From Larkinella sp965227735 (GTDB taxonomy: Bacteria; Bacteroidota; Bacteroidia; Cytophagales; Spirosomataceae): a DNA stretch of 64,000 nucleotides. Both the position numbers and the translations under genes were made by a program. A model generated the notes under the pieces. It ran no database searches and was not told the origin of the DNA. It was given only the letters and a program-made list of their open reading frames with translations. The stretch spans positions 4,898,001-4,962,000 of the forward strand of contig NZ_OZ245776.1 of assembly GCF_965227735.1 (NCBI RefSeq), written 5' to 3'. This document shows, piece by piece, positions 1 to 8,819 of the stretch; the first letter of the stretch is position 1, and every line of letters begins with the position of its first letter.

Positions 1-1288
1 CTACGAACGTTCGCCCGGCGGTATTTCCGGCCAGCGGATCACCCTCGAGCTTGCGGGTATACGGATAATACCAGCCGGAGTTCAGCGTATCGATTTTGGC
101 CGCCACAGGATCAACTTTCTGTCCGAAAAAACGGGAGGTGGCATTGTTGTAATAGAACGTCCGACGCATGTTGTACGGTGAATTCCGCATGTCGTTCCAA
201 TCTTCTTTCCAGACGTCGTAACTGGCGTAGGGCGTTCCCATCACCCAACCCACCGGACGGCCCAGGCTATCGCAAACGACCATGCCCGACTTGCCTTCCG
301 GGTCTTTGATGTTGTGATACCCGGCTCCCCAGGCCCGCATGCTGCTGTTTCCGCCGAAAGCGGTCGCGTTGGTTGCATTGGTGTAGGCAACGCCACCGGG
401 TGTCTGGTATTCGAACTGAATGGCCCAGATGGTCTCGGTATTGGCCGCCAGATTCTGGTTTTTATCCCGAAACAAATCCGAAAAAACATCGCCGGGTTTG
501 TCCAGTTTGCTGCCAAAGCGCTGCGTCATGAGCTTGTACGAACCGTCGTTGATCACGGCGGAAGCGGCTTCAATGGCTTTGTCGTTGTTGCCCAGCGCCA
601 GGTAGACTTCGCTCAGAAAATGGTCGGCAGCGGCTTTCACGATCCGACCGGGAGCCGCCGGTTTTTTGGGGAGCCATTGCGAGGCAAACTCAAGATCCTG
701 CCGGGCAAACTCCAGCACCTCCTGACGACTGGCCCGCGTATAATCCGTTTTGGGTGCCGTTTCGACATGCGACACCAGCGGGACACCACCGTACAGATTG
801 GCCAGAATCGAGTAGGTGTAGCCCCGAAAAAACCGTGCTTCGGCCAGAATGGCGTTCTTTTCAGCTTCATTCGCCCATTTGGCGGTCGGTTTATCGGCAT
901 AATCGACCACGATGTTGGCACGCGGCAGCATTTTGAGATACGCCCATTCCCACCACAGATCGACGGACGCCAGCGTAGGGGTCAGCGAAACGTTGTAATC
1001 ACGCAACAGCGTCGATACGGCCCCCGGCATGTAGGCATCCGTGCCGATGTTCATGGCGTGCAGGTTCTCGGTGTCGGTTCCGAATAATTCGTCCCGGGCG
1101 GCCGCGTGAATGGCGATGATGGCGGTTTCAAAACCGGCTTTATCCACCAGCACTACATCGGGATTCAGAAAGGCCCGGGGCGTTTCGTCGAGTACATTGT
1201 CTTTGCAGGCACTGGCCCAGAAAACCAGCAGCAGCGTTCCCAGGAGCGTCAGATGCCGTTTTGAAGCTAAAAAAAGGATGCGTTTCAT
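1..1288 (-). CDS. SusD/RagB-family outer-membrane nutrient-binding lipoprotein, partial at its C-terminus
   Basis: About 429 residues are visible and the frame runs open off the left edge, so the C-terminus is missing. The protein starts MKRILFLASK, has a hydrophobic signal segment and a lipobox ending at Cys28 (WASAC). This fits a lipoprotein anchored on the outer membrane and facing outward. The SusD-type TPR-like region is recognisable (AEARFFRGYTYSILANLYGG; VPLV and YTRA stretches). SusD proteins bind glycan or peptide ligand and sit as a lid on the partner SusC barrel. It lies 31 bp downstream of a susC gene on the same strand, so the two form one operon. The substrate cannot be read from the sequence. 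Confidence 0.93.
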   Translation of the reverse strand, partial: MKRILFLASKRHLTLLGTLLLVFWASACKDNVLDETPRAFLNPDVVLVDKAGFETAIIAIHAAARDELFGTDTENLHAMNIGTDAYMPGAVSTLLRDYNVSLTPTLASVDLWWEWAYLKMLPRANIVVDYADKPTAKWANEAEKNAILAEARFFRGYTYSILANLYGGVPLVSHVETAPKTDYTRASRQEVLEFARQDLEFASQWLPKKPAAPGRIVKAAADHFLSEVYLALGNNDKAIEAASAVINDGSYKLMTQRFGSKLDKPGDVFSDLFRDKNQNLAANTETIWAIQFEYQTPGGVAYTNATNATAFGGNSSMRAWGAGYHNIKDPEGKSGMVVCDSLGRPVGWVMGTPYASYDVWKEDWNDMRNSPYNMRRTFYYNNATSRFFGQKVDPVAAKIDTLNSGWYYPYTRKLEGDPLAGNTAGRTFV

Positions 1289-1319
1289 TGGTTGAAATCC
1301 GTTCAGGGTGGCTGGAATG

Positions 1320-4300
1320 TTAAAAACTGAGGTTAATACCGCCCGTCAGGGTGCGGGGCATGGGATAACCGCTGGCTTCGGAGCCGATTTCGGGGTCAAA
1401 GCCGGGATACTTCGTGAACGTCAGCAGGTTTTTGCCACTGACATAGGCCCGGATGGTTCCGACTTTCCAGCGATTCAGGAGTTTTTTCGGCAACTCATAC
1501 GCCAGCGAAACATCCTGCACCCGAACAAAATCGCGGCTGACGTAATACCCGTGTCCGTACGGATTGGTATACACCAGCGATGCCATCGTGTTCGATTTGT
1601 TTTCGGACGTCCACCAGCCGTTGTCCGGAAAATTGGACGCACTTCCCGGAAAATTGTTGCTCGGAATCATCTGGTTGTAACTTCTGATCCAGCCCTGCAT
1701 GGCATTCAGAAAAACCGACAGCGTGAAATTGCTGTAGCGGAACGTGTTCGTCAATCCCCAGCGGTATTTGGGTTCCAGACGCCCCACCACCGCGCGGTCG
1801 TCAGTAGTGATTTTGCCGTCGCCGTTCAGGTCTTTCAGGCGGTAAAAACCAGCTTTATAACCGGTCGGGAGCTGATCGCCTTCCTGGTAAACGCCGTCGA
1901 TGAGGTAATCGAAAGCAACCTGCACGGGCTGACCAATGAACCATTTGTTGCCCAGATCATTGTCTTCCAGGCCATCCTGGTTCAGATCGCGGCTGTAGAT
2001 GTGGACAATGCGGTTGCGGTTGGTCGAAAACACGATGTTGCTGCTCCATTCAAAAGGACCCCGCTGAATGTTGGCGGTATTGATCGTCAGCTCGAACCCC
2101 CGGTTGTTGGTGGCCCCCAGGTTGGTGATGACCGATTTGAAACCGGTAGCGGACGGCAGGGAACGGTCCAGGAGTAAATTTTTGGTGTCCATGTTGTAGT
2201 ATTCGAGCGTTCCGCCAACCCGTCCTTTCAGGATTTCAAAATCAACCGCGACGTTGGCTGAGGTGGTGGTTTCCCACTTCAGATCGGTGTTGGCCATGCC
2301 CGATGGGTAGGTGCCGGTATAGGTCGGGCTGCCGTCGCCGAAAACATACTGCGCGATTGCCGAACGACTCAGCGATTGGTAAGGCGAAATAGCCTGATTC
2401 CCCACGGAGCCGTACGACACGCGAAACTTCAGCAGGTCGATGAAAGGCATCGACTTCAGAAAAGGCTCATCGGAGGCAATCCAGGCCAGGGCGGCCGAAG
2501 GAAAAGTCGCATATTTATTCTGGGCACCAAACACCGAACTGCCATCCCGGCGGGCGGTGAGGGTCAGCAGGTAGCGGTCTTTGAAATGGTAGTTCAGCCG
2601 CAACATCGACGAAATACCGTCGACGGAGGAGGCTCCCGTTGTGGTTTGCTGGGTTTGGGCAATGCCCAGGTTATTCCAGCCGTTGGCGCCGTTGAAGAAA
2701 TTGGAAGCCGTGGCGGTGGTCGATTCCGACTGGCTGTGGTTGCGGCCATACAAAAGTGTCACATCGAAGGCATGATCGCGGCCCAGTTGGCGGCTGTAGG
2801 TGGCAATGTTTTCCAGCACCCAGTCGAAAATTTCGACGTTGTATTTCGTAGCATTCGACAGAATGTTCTCGCCAAAACGCTGATACGCCGGTTCGAAGGT
2901 GTAGTTGTGCTGCCAGCGGTAATTGGGCGAGTAATTGATCCGGTAGCTAAGTCCCTTGACAAATGGCACTTCAATTTTGGCGTAGAAATTTGAAAACAGG
3001 TTGTGGTAAATTTCTTCATTCTGACGCCGGATGGAGTTGAAAAGCGGATTCGGCACCAGTTGTACATCCTGCGGAAAGTGAACCGGATCGGTTTTGGCGT
3101 CATCGTAATACATCTTGGCAAAGGGGCTGATCTGGGCCGCCCAGTTGAGAGCCACATCGACGCCCGACAAATCCCGGCGGGCGTAGGTGGCATTGGTCCC
3201 CACCGTCAGCCAGTCGGCCACCTTCGTCTCCAGATTGGTTCGTAACGTAACGCGTTTCGCCATGTCCTTGTAAATCAAACCCTGTTCGTTCACAAAAGCC
3301 CCGGAGACGAGGTAATTCGTCCGGCCCGACTGGCCGGCAATGCTCAGGTCGTAGGACTGCACCCCGGCTTTCTGCGAAATTTCATCCCAGGGATCGGTGA
3401 CGGTGCCATTGCGGTAATTTTCGGCTTCGGTATTCTGGAGATAACTGGCCACGTTGGCCGGATTGGCTTCCTGTCCGCTCTGCGCGCGGTAATCCAGCGT
3501 TTTCTGAAGGTAGCGTTCCGGCGACAGCATTTTGATGCGGTTACTCCAGTCGGCCACGCCATAATAGCTGTTTATCCGAATGGTTGGCTTGTCGCTTTTG
3601 CCGCGTTTGGACGTAATCAGAATAACGCCGTTGGCGGCTTTGGAACCGTAAATAGCGGCTGCGCTGGCGTCTTTCAGAATTTCCATCGACTCGATGTCGT
3701 TCGGATTGATTTCGGCCAGACTGCCGTTGAAAAAAATACCGTCCAGAATAATGAGCGGATCGTTGCTGGCGGTGATGGAACGACGCCCCCGAACGAGGAT
3801 GCTACCGCTTTGTCCCGGTCGCCCGTTGTCGATAAACTGCACCCCGGCGACGCGCCCGCGCAGGGCCTGAGCGACGTTGGTATTGGGCAGGTTTTCGGTA
3901 ACTTTCATGTCTACTTTTGCCACCGAACCGGTGACGTTTCGTTTCGACTGGGTTCCGTAACCTACCACAACAACTTCACTCAATGCCTTGGTATCGGATA
4001 CCATCTGAATGGTGAGTATCTGCCGGTTGGTAACCGGAATTTCCTGCGTTACATAGCCAATGGAGCTAACGACCAAAACCGCTTTCCCGTCGGATACCTG
4101 AAACGTAAACTTGCCGTCTTTGTCGGTGGTCGTTCCCCGGCTGGTGCCTTTCTGAATGAGGTTGACGCCCGGCAGGCCTTCGCCTTTTTCGTCGGTTACG
4201 GTGCCGGACACGGACTGATCGAGCGGGGCGGTTTGGGCCATGTCATTGTCGGGCAGCGGTTTGGCGGCCGGTGTGGCGGTGAGCAGAATCTGTTTGCCTT

Positions 4301-4631
4301 CCACTTTATAGGTAATCTTCAACGGCGTCAGGAGTTGATCGAGGATGGTTTCCAGCCGCTCATCGACCGCCGTAAACGTGACTTTCCGGTCGGCCTGAAT
4401 GAGCAGCGAGCTGTACAGAAACCGTACCTGAGCCGCTTTGCTGATGGACTTCAGGGTGGTTTTAACATCCTTATCGACCACCTGCACGGTTACTTTCTTG
4501 TTCAGCATTTCCTGAGCCCGGCTATCGCGGGCGAAGGAGAGGCTAACCACACAGGCAGCAAGCAGCACCTGGAGGAGGGAAAGTTTCATAAGCTTGATAA
4601 AGGAGGGTGAAATCCAGTCTGGATTTTTCAT
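1320..4631 (-). CDS. SusC/RagA-family TonB-dependent transporter with STN domain
   Basis: 1103 residues. After a signal segment (about residues 1-40, ending SRAQ) there is an STN domain (about 45-115), a carboxypeptidase-regulatory-like beta domain (about 140-215, VSGTVTDEKGEGLPGVNL), a SusC signature and TonB plug (SEVVVVGYGTQ, about 218 onward), and a long beta-barrel ending in GGINLSF with a C-terminal Phe. The STN domain is typical of transporters that signal through a FecR anti-sigma factor, and a fecR gene and an ECF sigma gene lie directly upstream. It likely imports an oligomeric nutrient together with the downstream SusD. The start at MKNPDWISPSF is typical of the family; an internal ATG at 4589 is possible. 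Confidence 0.96.
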   Translation of the reverse strand: MKNPDWISPSFIKLMKLSLLQVLLAACVVSLSFARDSRAQEMLNKKVTVQVVDKDVKTTLKSISKAAQVRFLYSSLLIQADRKVTFTAVDERLETILDQLLTPLKITYKVEGKQILLTATPAAKPLPDNDMAQTAPLDQSVSGTVTDEKGEGLPGVNLIQKGTSRGTTTDKDGKFTFQVSDGKAVLVVSSIGYVTQEIPVTNRQILTIQMVSDTKALSEVVVVGYGTQSKRNVTGSVAKVDMKVTENLPNTNVAQALRGRVAGVQFIDNGRPGQSGSILVRGRRSITASNDPLIILDGIFFNGSLAEINPNDIESMEILKDASAAAIYGSKAANGVILITSKRGKSDKPTIRINSYYGVADWSNRIKMLSPERYLQKTLDYRAQSGQEANPANVASYLQNTEAENYRNGTVTDPWDEISQKAGVQSYDLSIAGQSGRTNYLVSGAFVNEQGLIYKDMAKRVTLRTNLETKVADWLTVGTNATYARRDLSGVDVALNWAAQISPFAKMYYDDAKTDPVHFPQDVQLVPNPLFNSIRRQNEEIYHNLFSNFYAKIEVPFVKGLSYRINYSPNYRWQHNYTFEPAYQRFGENILSNATKYNVEIFDWVLENIATYSRQLGRDHAFDVTLLYGRNHSQSESTTATASNFFNGANGWNNLGIAQTQQTTTGASSVDGISSMLRLNYHFKDRYLLTLTARRDGSSVFGAQNKYATFPSAALAWIASDEPFLKSMPFIDLLKFRVSYGSVGNQAISPYQSLSRSAIAQYVFGDGSPTYTGTYPSGMANTDLKWETTTSANVAVDFEILKGRVGGTLEYYNMDTKNLLLDRSLPSATGFKSVITNLGATNNRGFELTINTANIQRGPFEWSSNIVFSTNRNRIVHIYSRDLNQDGLEDNDLGNKWFIGQPVQVAFDYLIDGVYQEGDQLPTGYKAGFYRLKDLNGDGKITTDDRAVVGRLEPKYRWGLTNTFRYSNFTLSVFLNAMQGWIRSYNQMIPSNNFPGSASNFPDNGWWTSENKSNTMASLVYTNPYGHGYYVSRDFVRVQDVSLAYELPKKLLNRWKVGTIRAYVSGKNLLTFTKYPGFDPEIGSEASGYPMPRTLTGGINLSF

Positions 4632-4687
4632 AAATTGGGTCGTTTTTTGAGTCGTTTCGGTTCGAAATGGACAAAAAATACCTCATC

Positions 4688-4705
4688 GACGCCCTTTTGG
4701 GCGTC
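4688..4705 (-). promoter_or_regulatory. Hairpin in the fecR-susC gap, possible terminator or attenuator
   Basis: A perfect 7-bp stem (GACGCCC/GGGCGTC) with a 4-nt loop lies 57 bp upstream of the susC start. On the minus strand it is followed 7 nt later by a run of T residues (GGTATTTTTTG). It could end the fecR transcript or attenuate readthrough into susC. The spacing between stem and T-run is longer than in a standard terminator, so this is tentative. Confidence 0.35.
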
Positions 4706-4913
4706 TTGCAATCCGATGAGGAAATGGGTGGAACGGGCTGGGGGGCGCGGTCGGGTGTCGGAACGATGCTGTTGGAACCATTACCGGTCAGGCAGTCGGA
4801 CACGCCAACCCAGCGACGTTTTCGCGAAGGCGGTGAGGGGAAGTAGAGTTTTTAGTCAGGCATAGGCAGTGCGGGTGGTTTTGAAAAGATTCACGAAAAG
4901 CGTTTGGAAACCG

Positions 4914-6038
4914 TCAGGGCGTGCAACCCGGGCTGTGAATCATCACCCGACCCTCTACAACCTCGTAGGTCGCTCCAATGGCCTGGCAGATAAAACCGAG
5001 TTTTACGGATAGCGTTTCATCGGAAAATTGTGCGGTAATCGGGCATTTTTCCAGCAGTTTTTCCTCGTAATCAATAGCGACACCGTAGGCTTTTTCCAGT
5101 TTGGCCAATACCTGCGTCACCGGCACATCTTCAAAATCCAGTTCCTGAACGTGGGTAGCCACGGCCACCCGCTCCGGTTTTTCGACCAGCCCGCGTTGCA
5201 ACTGTTCGGTTTTTCGGTTAAAGACCACTTCCTGATTTCGAATCAGCAGAACGCCGTTGCGGGTTTCGGTCTTCGTTTTCCGGAACGTCTTTTCAGCGAA
5301 AACCGAGACTTTCCCGGTTCGGACGGCCACGGCCACTTCCGGTTCGTGATCGAAAGCCCGAATGCGAAAGCTGGTCCCCAGCACTTTGGTGACGGTTTCA
5401 CTGGCGTAGATCAGGAACGGTTTTTCGGGATTCCGGGCAATTTCAAAAAATGCTTCGCCCGACAAATACACTTCCCGGAACGAACCGGTAAACGTCTTCG
5501 GGTAACGGATGCGGCTGTTTTTTTCCAGCGTAATGGCCGACCCATCGCTCAGCACCAGGGTCAGCGGTTCGTTGGCCGTATTCACTTTTTCAGAAAGCAC
5601 CGTCGAATCGCTGGTCAAAAGCCGGTGGAATGCGGTCTGATTGGCCGGAGAAGGGTGGTCTGGCCGAAGCAGTAGGAAGCCTAGGCCGATGATCACGAGA
5701 ACCGAAGCGGCCAGACTCAGCCAGGTTCGCCGGTTTTGCCCCCACCAAACGACCGGTTCAGCTCGGGATTCGTCGTCGTTTGCCCGCTCGGCCTGTTTCC
5801 GTTGGCGGAACTGCCCCACCAGATGCTGCACTTCCTGCCGTACTTCGTTGTCTGACAAATCCACCGGTTGTTGTTTCAGGGCATATAGCAGTGCTTTGGC
5901 CTGATTCAAAACCGCCCGTTGTTCCGGGTGCTGGCTGCGCCAGGCTGTCCAGAAGGCCGTCGCGTCCGGGTCGCCGTCGATCCAGGCGCGGAAGGTGGGG
6001 TCGTTCAAAAAATCGTCAACCTGCTGGTAGAGCTTCAT
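4914..6038 (-). CDS. FecR-family anti-sigma factor (DUF4974)
   Basis: 374 residues. The cytoplasmic N-terminal part (1-104) would bind the sigma factor. One membrane segment is at about 105-125 (RTWLSLAASVLVIIGLGFLL). The periplasmic FecR domain follows (about 160-265, with REVYLSGEAFFEI and VTKVLGTSFRIRAF), then the C-terminal DUF4974 region (about 300-370). It holds the divergently encoded ECF sigma factor (6279-6902) until the SusC STN domain signals. Gene order sigma, fecR, susC, susD is the standard Bacteroidota cell-surface signalling arrangement. 282 bp separate it from susC. Confidence 0.95.
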   Translation of the reverse strand: MKLYQQVDDFLNDPTFRAWIDGDPDATAFWTAWRSQHPEQRAVLNQAKALLYALKQQPVDLSDNEVRQEVQHLVGQFRQRKQAERANDDESRAEPVVWWGQNRRTWLSLAASVLVIIGLGFLLLRPDHPSPANQTAFHRLLTSDSTVLSEKVNTANEPLTLVLSDGSAITLEKNSRIRYPKTFTGSFREVYLSGEAFFEIARNPEKPFLIYASETVTKVLGTSFRIRAFDHEPEVAVAVRTGKVSVFAEKTFRKTKTETRNGVLLIRNQEVVFNRKTEQLQRGLVEKPERVAVATHVQELDFEDVPVTQVLAKLEKAYGVAIDYEEKLLEKCPITAQFSDETLSVKLGFICQAIGATYEVVEGRVMIHSPGCTP

Positions 6039-6278
6039 GAAAAATGCGGAGCGTTAAAAAAGCCATTCAGATTAGGAGAATCAGCATGTTGCCGGAAATA
6101 ATCAAAAAAATCATTTTATTTTTTTATAAATGCCGGAAGTTGCCCGACTTTTGTAGTCGGCAGAAATCCCCATGAGCGGGTAAAAACCGGTTGGTGGTCT
6201 CTTTTACCGTCGGCTCCGGGTGGAAGGCGGTTTTCGTTTGCCGGTTGCTACCACCAGAAATTAGTCGTACCATGCCGT

Positions 6279-6902
6279 ATGTTTCGCGCACCCTCCCAAA
6301 ACCGTCCTTCTGAATCGCCAACTGACGCAGCCTTGTGGCATCAGTTCAGGGAAGGCGATGAAGTGGCCCTGGGCGAGCTGGCGGAGCGGTATTACAAACG
6401 CCTGTATGGCTACGGCAGCAAATTCTCCCGGGATCGCGAAGCCGTCAAAGATTGCATTCAGGATCTTTTTCTGGAAATCTGGGACAAGCGGCACACCATC
6501 AGCGAACCGGATTCGGTTAAACTCTATTTGCTGGTTTCGATCCGGCGAAGAATTCTCCGGCGGAAAACCGGAGACAAGTGGCTGGAACAAAGTGAAGAAC
6601 TGGATTTTGATGCCGCCGTGGTGGGTGATTTACCCATCGAAACCGCCATTATTGAAGACGAAACCAGCCAGTATTACGTCCGGAAACTTCAGCAACTCAT
6701 TCCTCAGCTTTCCCGGCGGCAGCAGGAAATTATTTACCTCCGGTTTTACGAAAATCTGGACAACGAGGCCATTGCCGAAGTCATGTCACTCAGCCGGGGA
6801 GCCGTTGCCAACCTGCTCTGGCGCGCTCTGAAAGAGCTGAAGGAATACTGGTATGCCGGGTTACTGCTTTTCATTGTACCGGGAATCTATCTTTTGAAGT
6901 AG
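6279..6902 (+). CDS. ECF RNA polymerase sigma-70 factor
   Basis: 207 residues with sigma region 2 at about 30-95 (DCIQDLFLEIWDKR) and region 4 at about 135-190 (LSRRQQEIIYLRFYENLDNEAIAEVM, with a helix-turn-helix). It directs transcription of the linked SusC/SusD operon and is divergent from its FecR partner, 240 bp apart. An in-frame rival start is not available; an ATG at 6272 is out of frame. The last 18 residues are strongly hydrophobic (YWYAGLLLFIVPGIYLLK), a tail also seen in the second ECF factor of the window at 47235-47846. Confidence 0.94.
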   Translation: MFRAPSQNRPSESPTDAALWHQFREGDEVALGELAERYYKRLYGYGSKFSRDREAVKDCIQDLFLEIWDKRHTISEPDSVKLYLLVSIRRRILRRKTGDKWLEQSEELDFDAAVVGDLPIETAIIEDETSQYYVRKLQQLIPQLSRRQQEIIYLRFYENLDNEAIAEVMSLSRGAVANLLWRALKELKEYWYAGLLLFIVPGIYLLK

Positions 6903-7130
6903 CTGGGAAGGCTTTTCCAGTAACCTTTGTTTACTCTTTCGAAAAGAGCAAATTGTTGCCTGCAATGCCACTTTATCCCCTGATTTGGGTGAAATTAGCG
7001 CAGCTTCCGGCTAAAATCAGTAAACTATACCGGAATTCGCCTTCGATTCGTTATACTAGACTGCTACCAGCGCGAACCAGTTTCTGTTTCAGTTGTTAAC
7101 AGAAAGAGACAACTGCTAACCTTCTTTTCT

Positions 7131-8756
7131 ATGTCGTTCAAAAAGTTTGTATTCCGACTCCTGAGTCTCTATACATTCATCCTGTTTGGTTTCGCCCGTG
7201 GGCAGGCCCAGACATCCCAATGGTTTCACCTCGATTCGAAAGCCGACAGCGTCTGGGGAATCAGCACCGACCGCACCTACCGCGAATTACTGAGCCACCG
7301 CAAACCGACGCCGGTTGTCGTGGCCGTGATCGATGGCGGAATCGACTCCACCCACGAAGATTTAAAACGAATTCTGTGGACCAATCCGAAAGAAATTCCC
7401 GGCAACGGGATCGACGACGATAAAAACGGCTACGTCGATGATGTCCACGGCTGGAATTTTATCGGCGGAAAAGACGGCCGGAACGTCCAGTATGAAACCG
7501 CCGAAGTGACCCGGCAGTACGCCCGGCTGCGTCCGCTGTATGAAGGCAAAAGCCGGTCGTCGCTGAAACCGGCGCAGCAGAAAGAATTCGACCAGTTTGT
7601 GAAATACAAAACGGAGATGGAGAAGAAACGCGCTGAGTATAAGGAGCAATACGATTCGTACAGCACGTTCAGTACCCAACTGGTGACGATCATCGACGGA
7701 TTGAAAAAAGCCCTGAACGTCTCCAAACTGGACACCGCGACGTTGCGCAATCCGGCCACAGACAATGATTTTGTGAAAAAAGCGGCTGCTGCCCTCTATG
7801 AAATGACCAGCGCGCAGGGATTTGGACAGGCCGAAGATATTCAGTCTGAACTGACCAGAGGGCTGGAAGACCTGAAAGGCAAAGCCGAATACGCTTACAA
7901 CCCGGACTTCGACAGCCGCTCGATTGTGGGGGATAAACCCGACGATCTGACCGAAACCGCCTACGGCAATCCCGACATCACCGGCCCCGACGCGCTGCAC
8001 GGCACGCACGTCGCCGGCATCATTGGTGCCGACCGGAGCAACAACCTCGGTGTTCAGGGCGTGGCCGATCAGGTGCAGATCATGGCCGTTCGGGCCGTTC
8101 CCGATGGCGACGAACGGGACAAGGATGTGGCCAACGCGATCCGGTATGCGGTTAATAATGGCGCCCAGATCATCAACATGAGCTTCGGAAAAGACGTTTC
8201 GCCCCAACGCAAAGCCGTCGACGACGCCATGCGGTACGCGCTTTCCAAAGGCGTGCTGCTGATTCACGCGGCTGGGAATGACAACAAGTTGCTCGATACA
8301 ACCGCCAGTTTTCCATCGGATCGGTTTATGGATGGTTCGGCCATTCCCAACCTGATTACGGTGGGGGCCATTACGTCCAAAAACAACGAAAACCTGGTTG
8401 CTCCGTTTTCCAATTATGGCCGCAAAACCGTCGATGTGTTTGCGCCGGGCATGGCCATTTATTCGACAACACCCCGCAACGGGTATGACAACCTGAGTGG
8501 TACGAGCATGGCGGCTCCGGTCGTAAGCGGGATTGCCGCCGTTCTGAAGTCGTATTTCCCGAAACTGACGTACAGCGATCTGAAACGGATTATCGAAAAA
8601 TCGGCCATTGTGCAAAACCGGCAGGTGCTTCGTCCCGAGTCTACGGATCTGGTCAATTTTACCGATTTATCGAAAACCGGTGCCATCGTGAATCTCTACG
8701 AAGCTGTCAAACTGGCTGAGGCCGAAGAAGCCGCAGCGGCTGCGAAGAAAGGCTGA
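7131..8756 (+). CDS. Secreted subtilisin-like serine peptidase (S8)
   Basis: 541 residues with a Sec signal peptide (about 1-26, cleavage near GQAQ). The catalytic triad is visible: Asp68 in VVAVIDGGIDSTH, His290 in LHGTHVAGIIGAD, Ser459 in LSGTSMAAPVVSG. About 220 residues separate Asp and His, far more than in subtilisin. The insert is charged (KYKTEMEKKRAEYKEQYD) and looks helical. No C-terminal sorting domain is seen; the protein ends in an Ala/Glu/Lys-rich tail. It acts in the periplasm or outside the cell, with unknown substrate. A strong terminator follows. Confidence 0.93.
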   Translation: MSFKKFVFRLLSLYTFILFGFARGQAQTSQWFHLDSKADSVWGISTDRTYRELLSHRKPTPVVVAVIDGGIDSTHEDLKRILWTNPKEIPGNGIDDDKNGYVDDVHGWNFIGGKDGRNVQYETAEVTRQYARLRPLYEGKSRSSLKPAQQKEFDQFVKYKTEMEKKRAEYKEQYDSYSTFSTQLVTIIDGLKKALNVSKLDTATLRNPATDNDFVKKAAAALYEMTSAQGFGQAEDIQSELTRGLEDLKGKAEYAYNPDFDSRSIVGDKPDDLTETAYGNPDITGPDALHGTHVAGIIGADRSNNLGVQGVADQVQIMAVRAVPDGDERDKDVANAIRYAVNNGAQIINMSFGKDVSPQRKAVDDAMRYALSKGVLLIHAAGNDNKLLDTTASFPSDRFMDGSAIPNLITVGAITSKNNENLVAPFSNYGRKTVDVFAPGMAIYSTTPRNGYDNLSGTSMAAPVVSGIAAVLKSYFPKLTYSDLKRIIEKSAIVQNRQVLRPESTDLVNFTDLSKTGAIVNLYEAVKLAEAEEAAAAAKKG

Positions 8757-8779
8757 CGGTTTACGGCAATAAAGAAGGC

Positions 8780-8819
8780 GGGGCGCACTATCGGGTCAGA
8801 CTGAGTGCGCCCCGTTTTT
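8780..8819 (+). terminator. Intrinsic terminator of the S8 peptidase gene, overlapping the convergent gene's end
   Basis: A perfect 10-bp stem, GGGGCGCACT (8780-8789) and AGTGCGCCCC (8804-8813), is followed by a T-run (8815-8819). The stem includes the last codons and the stop codon of the convergent gene at 8788-10314, so one element may serve both genes. The T-run is good only on the plus strand. Confidence 0.85.

Noticed and set aside
1308..2177. 289-residue open frame on the plus strand inside susC
   Set aside because: It is antisense to a well-supported SusC gene, shows no domain, and has the composition expected of a shadow frame in GC-rich coding DNA. The same applies to the other long antisense frames, such as those at 7362-8615, 39295-40689 and 55078-56301.
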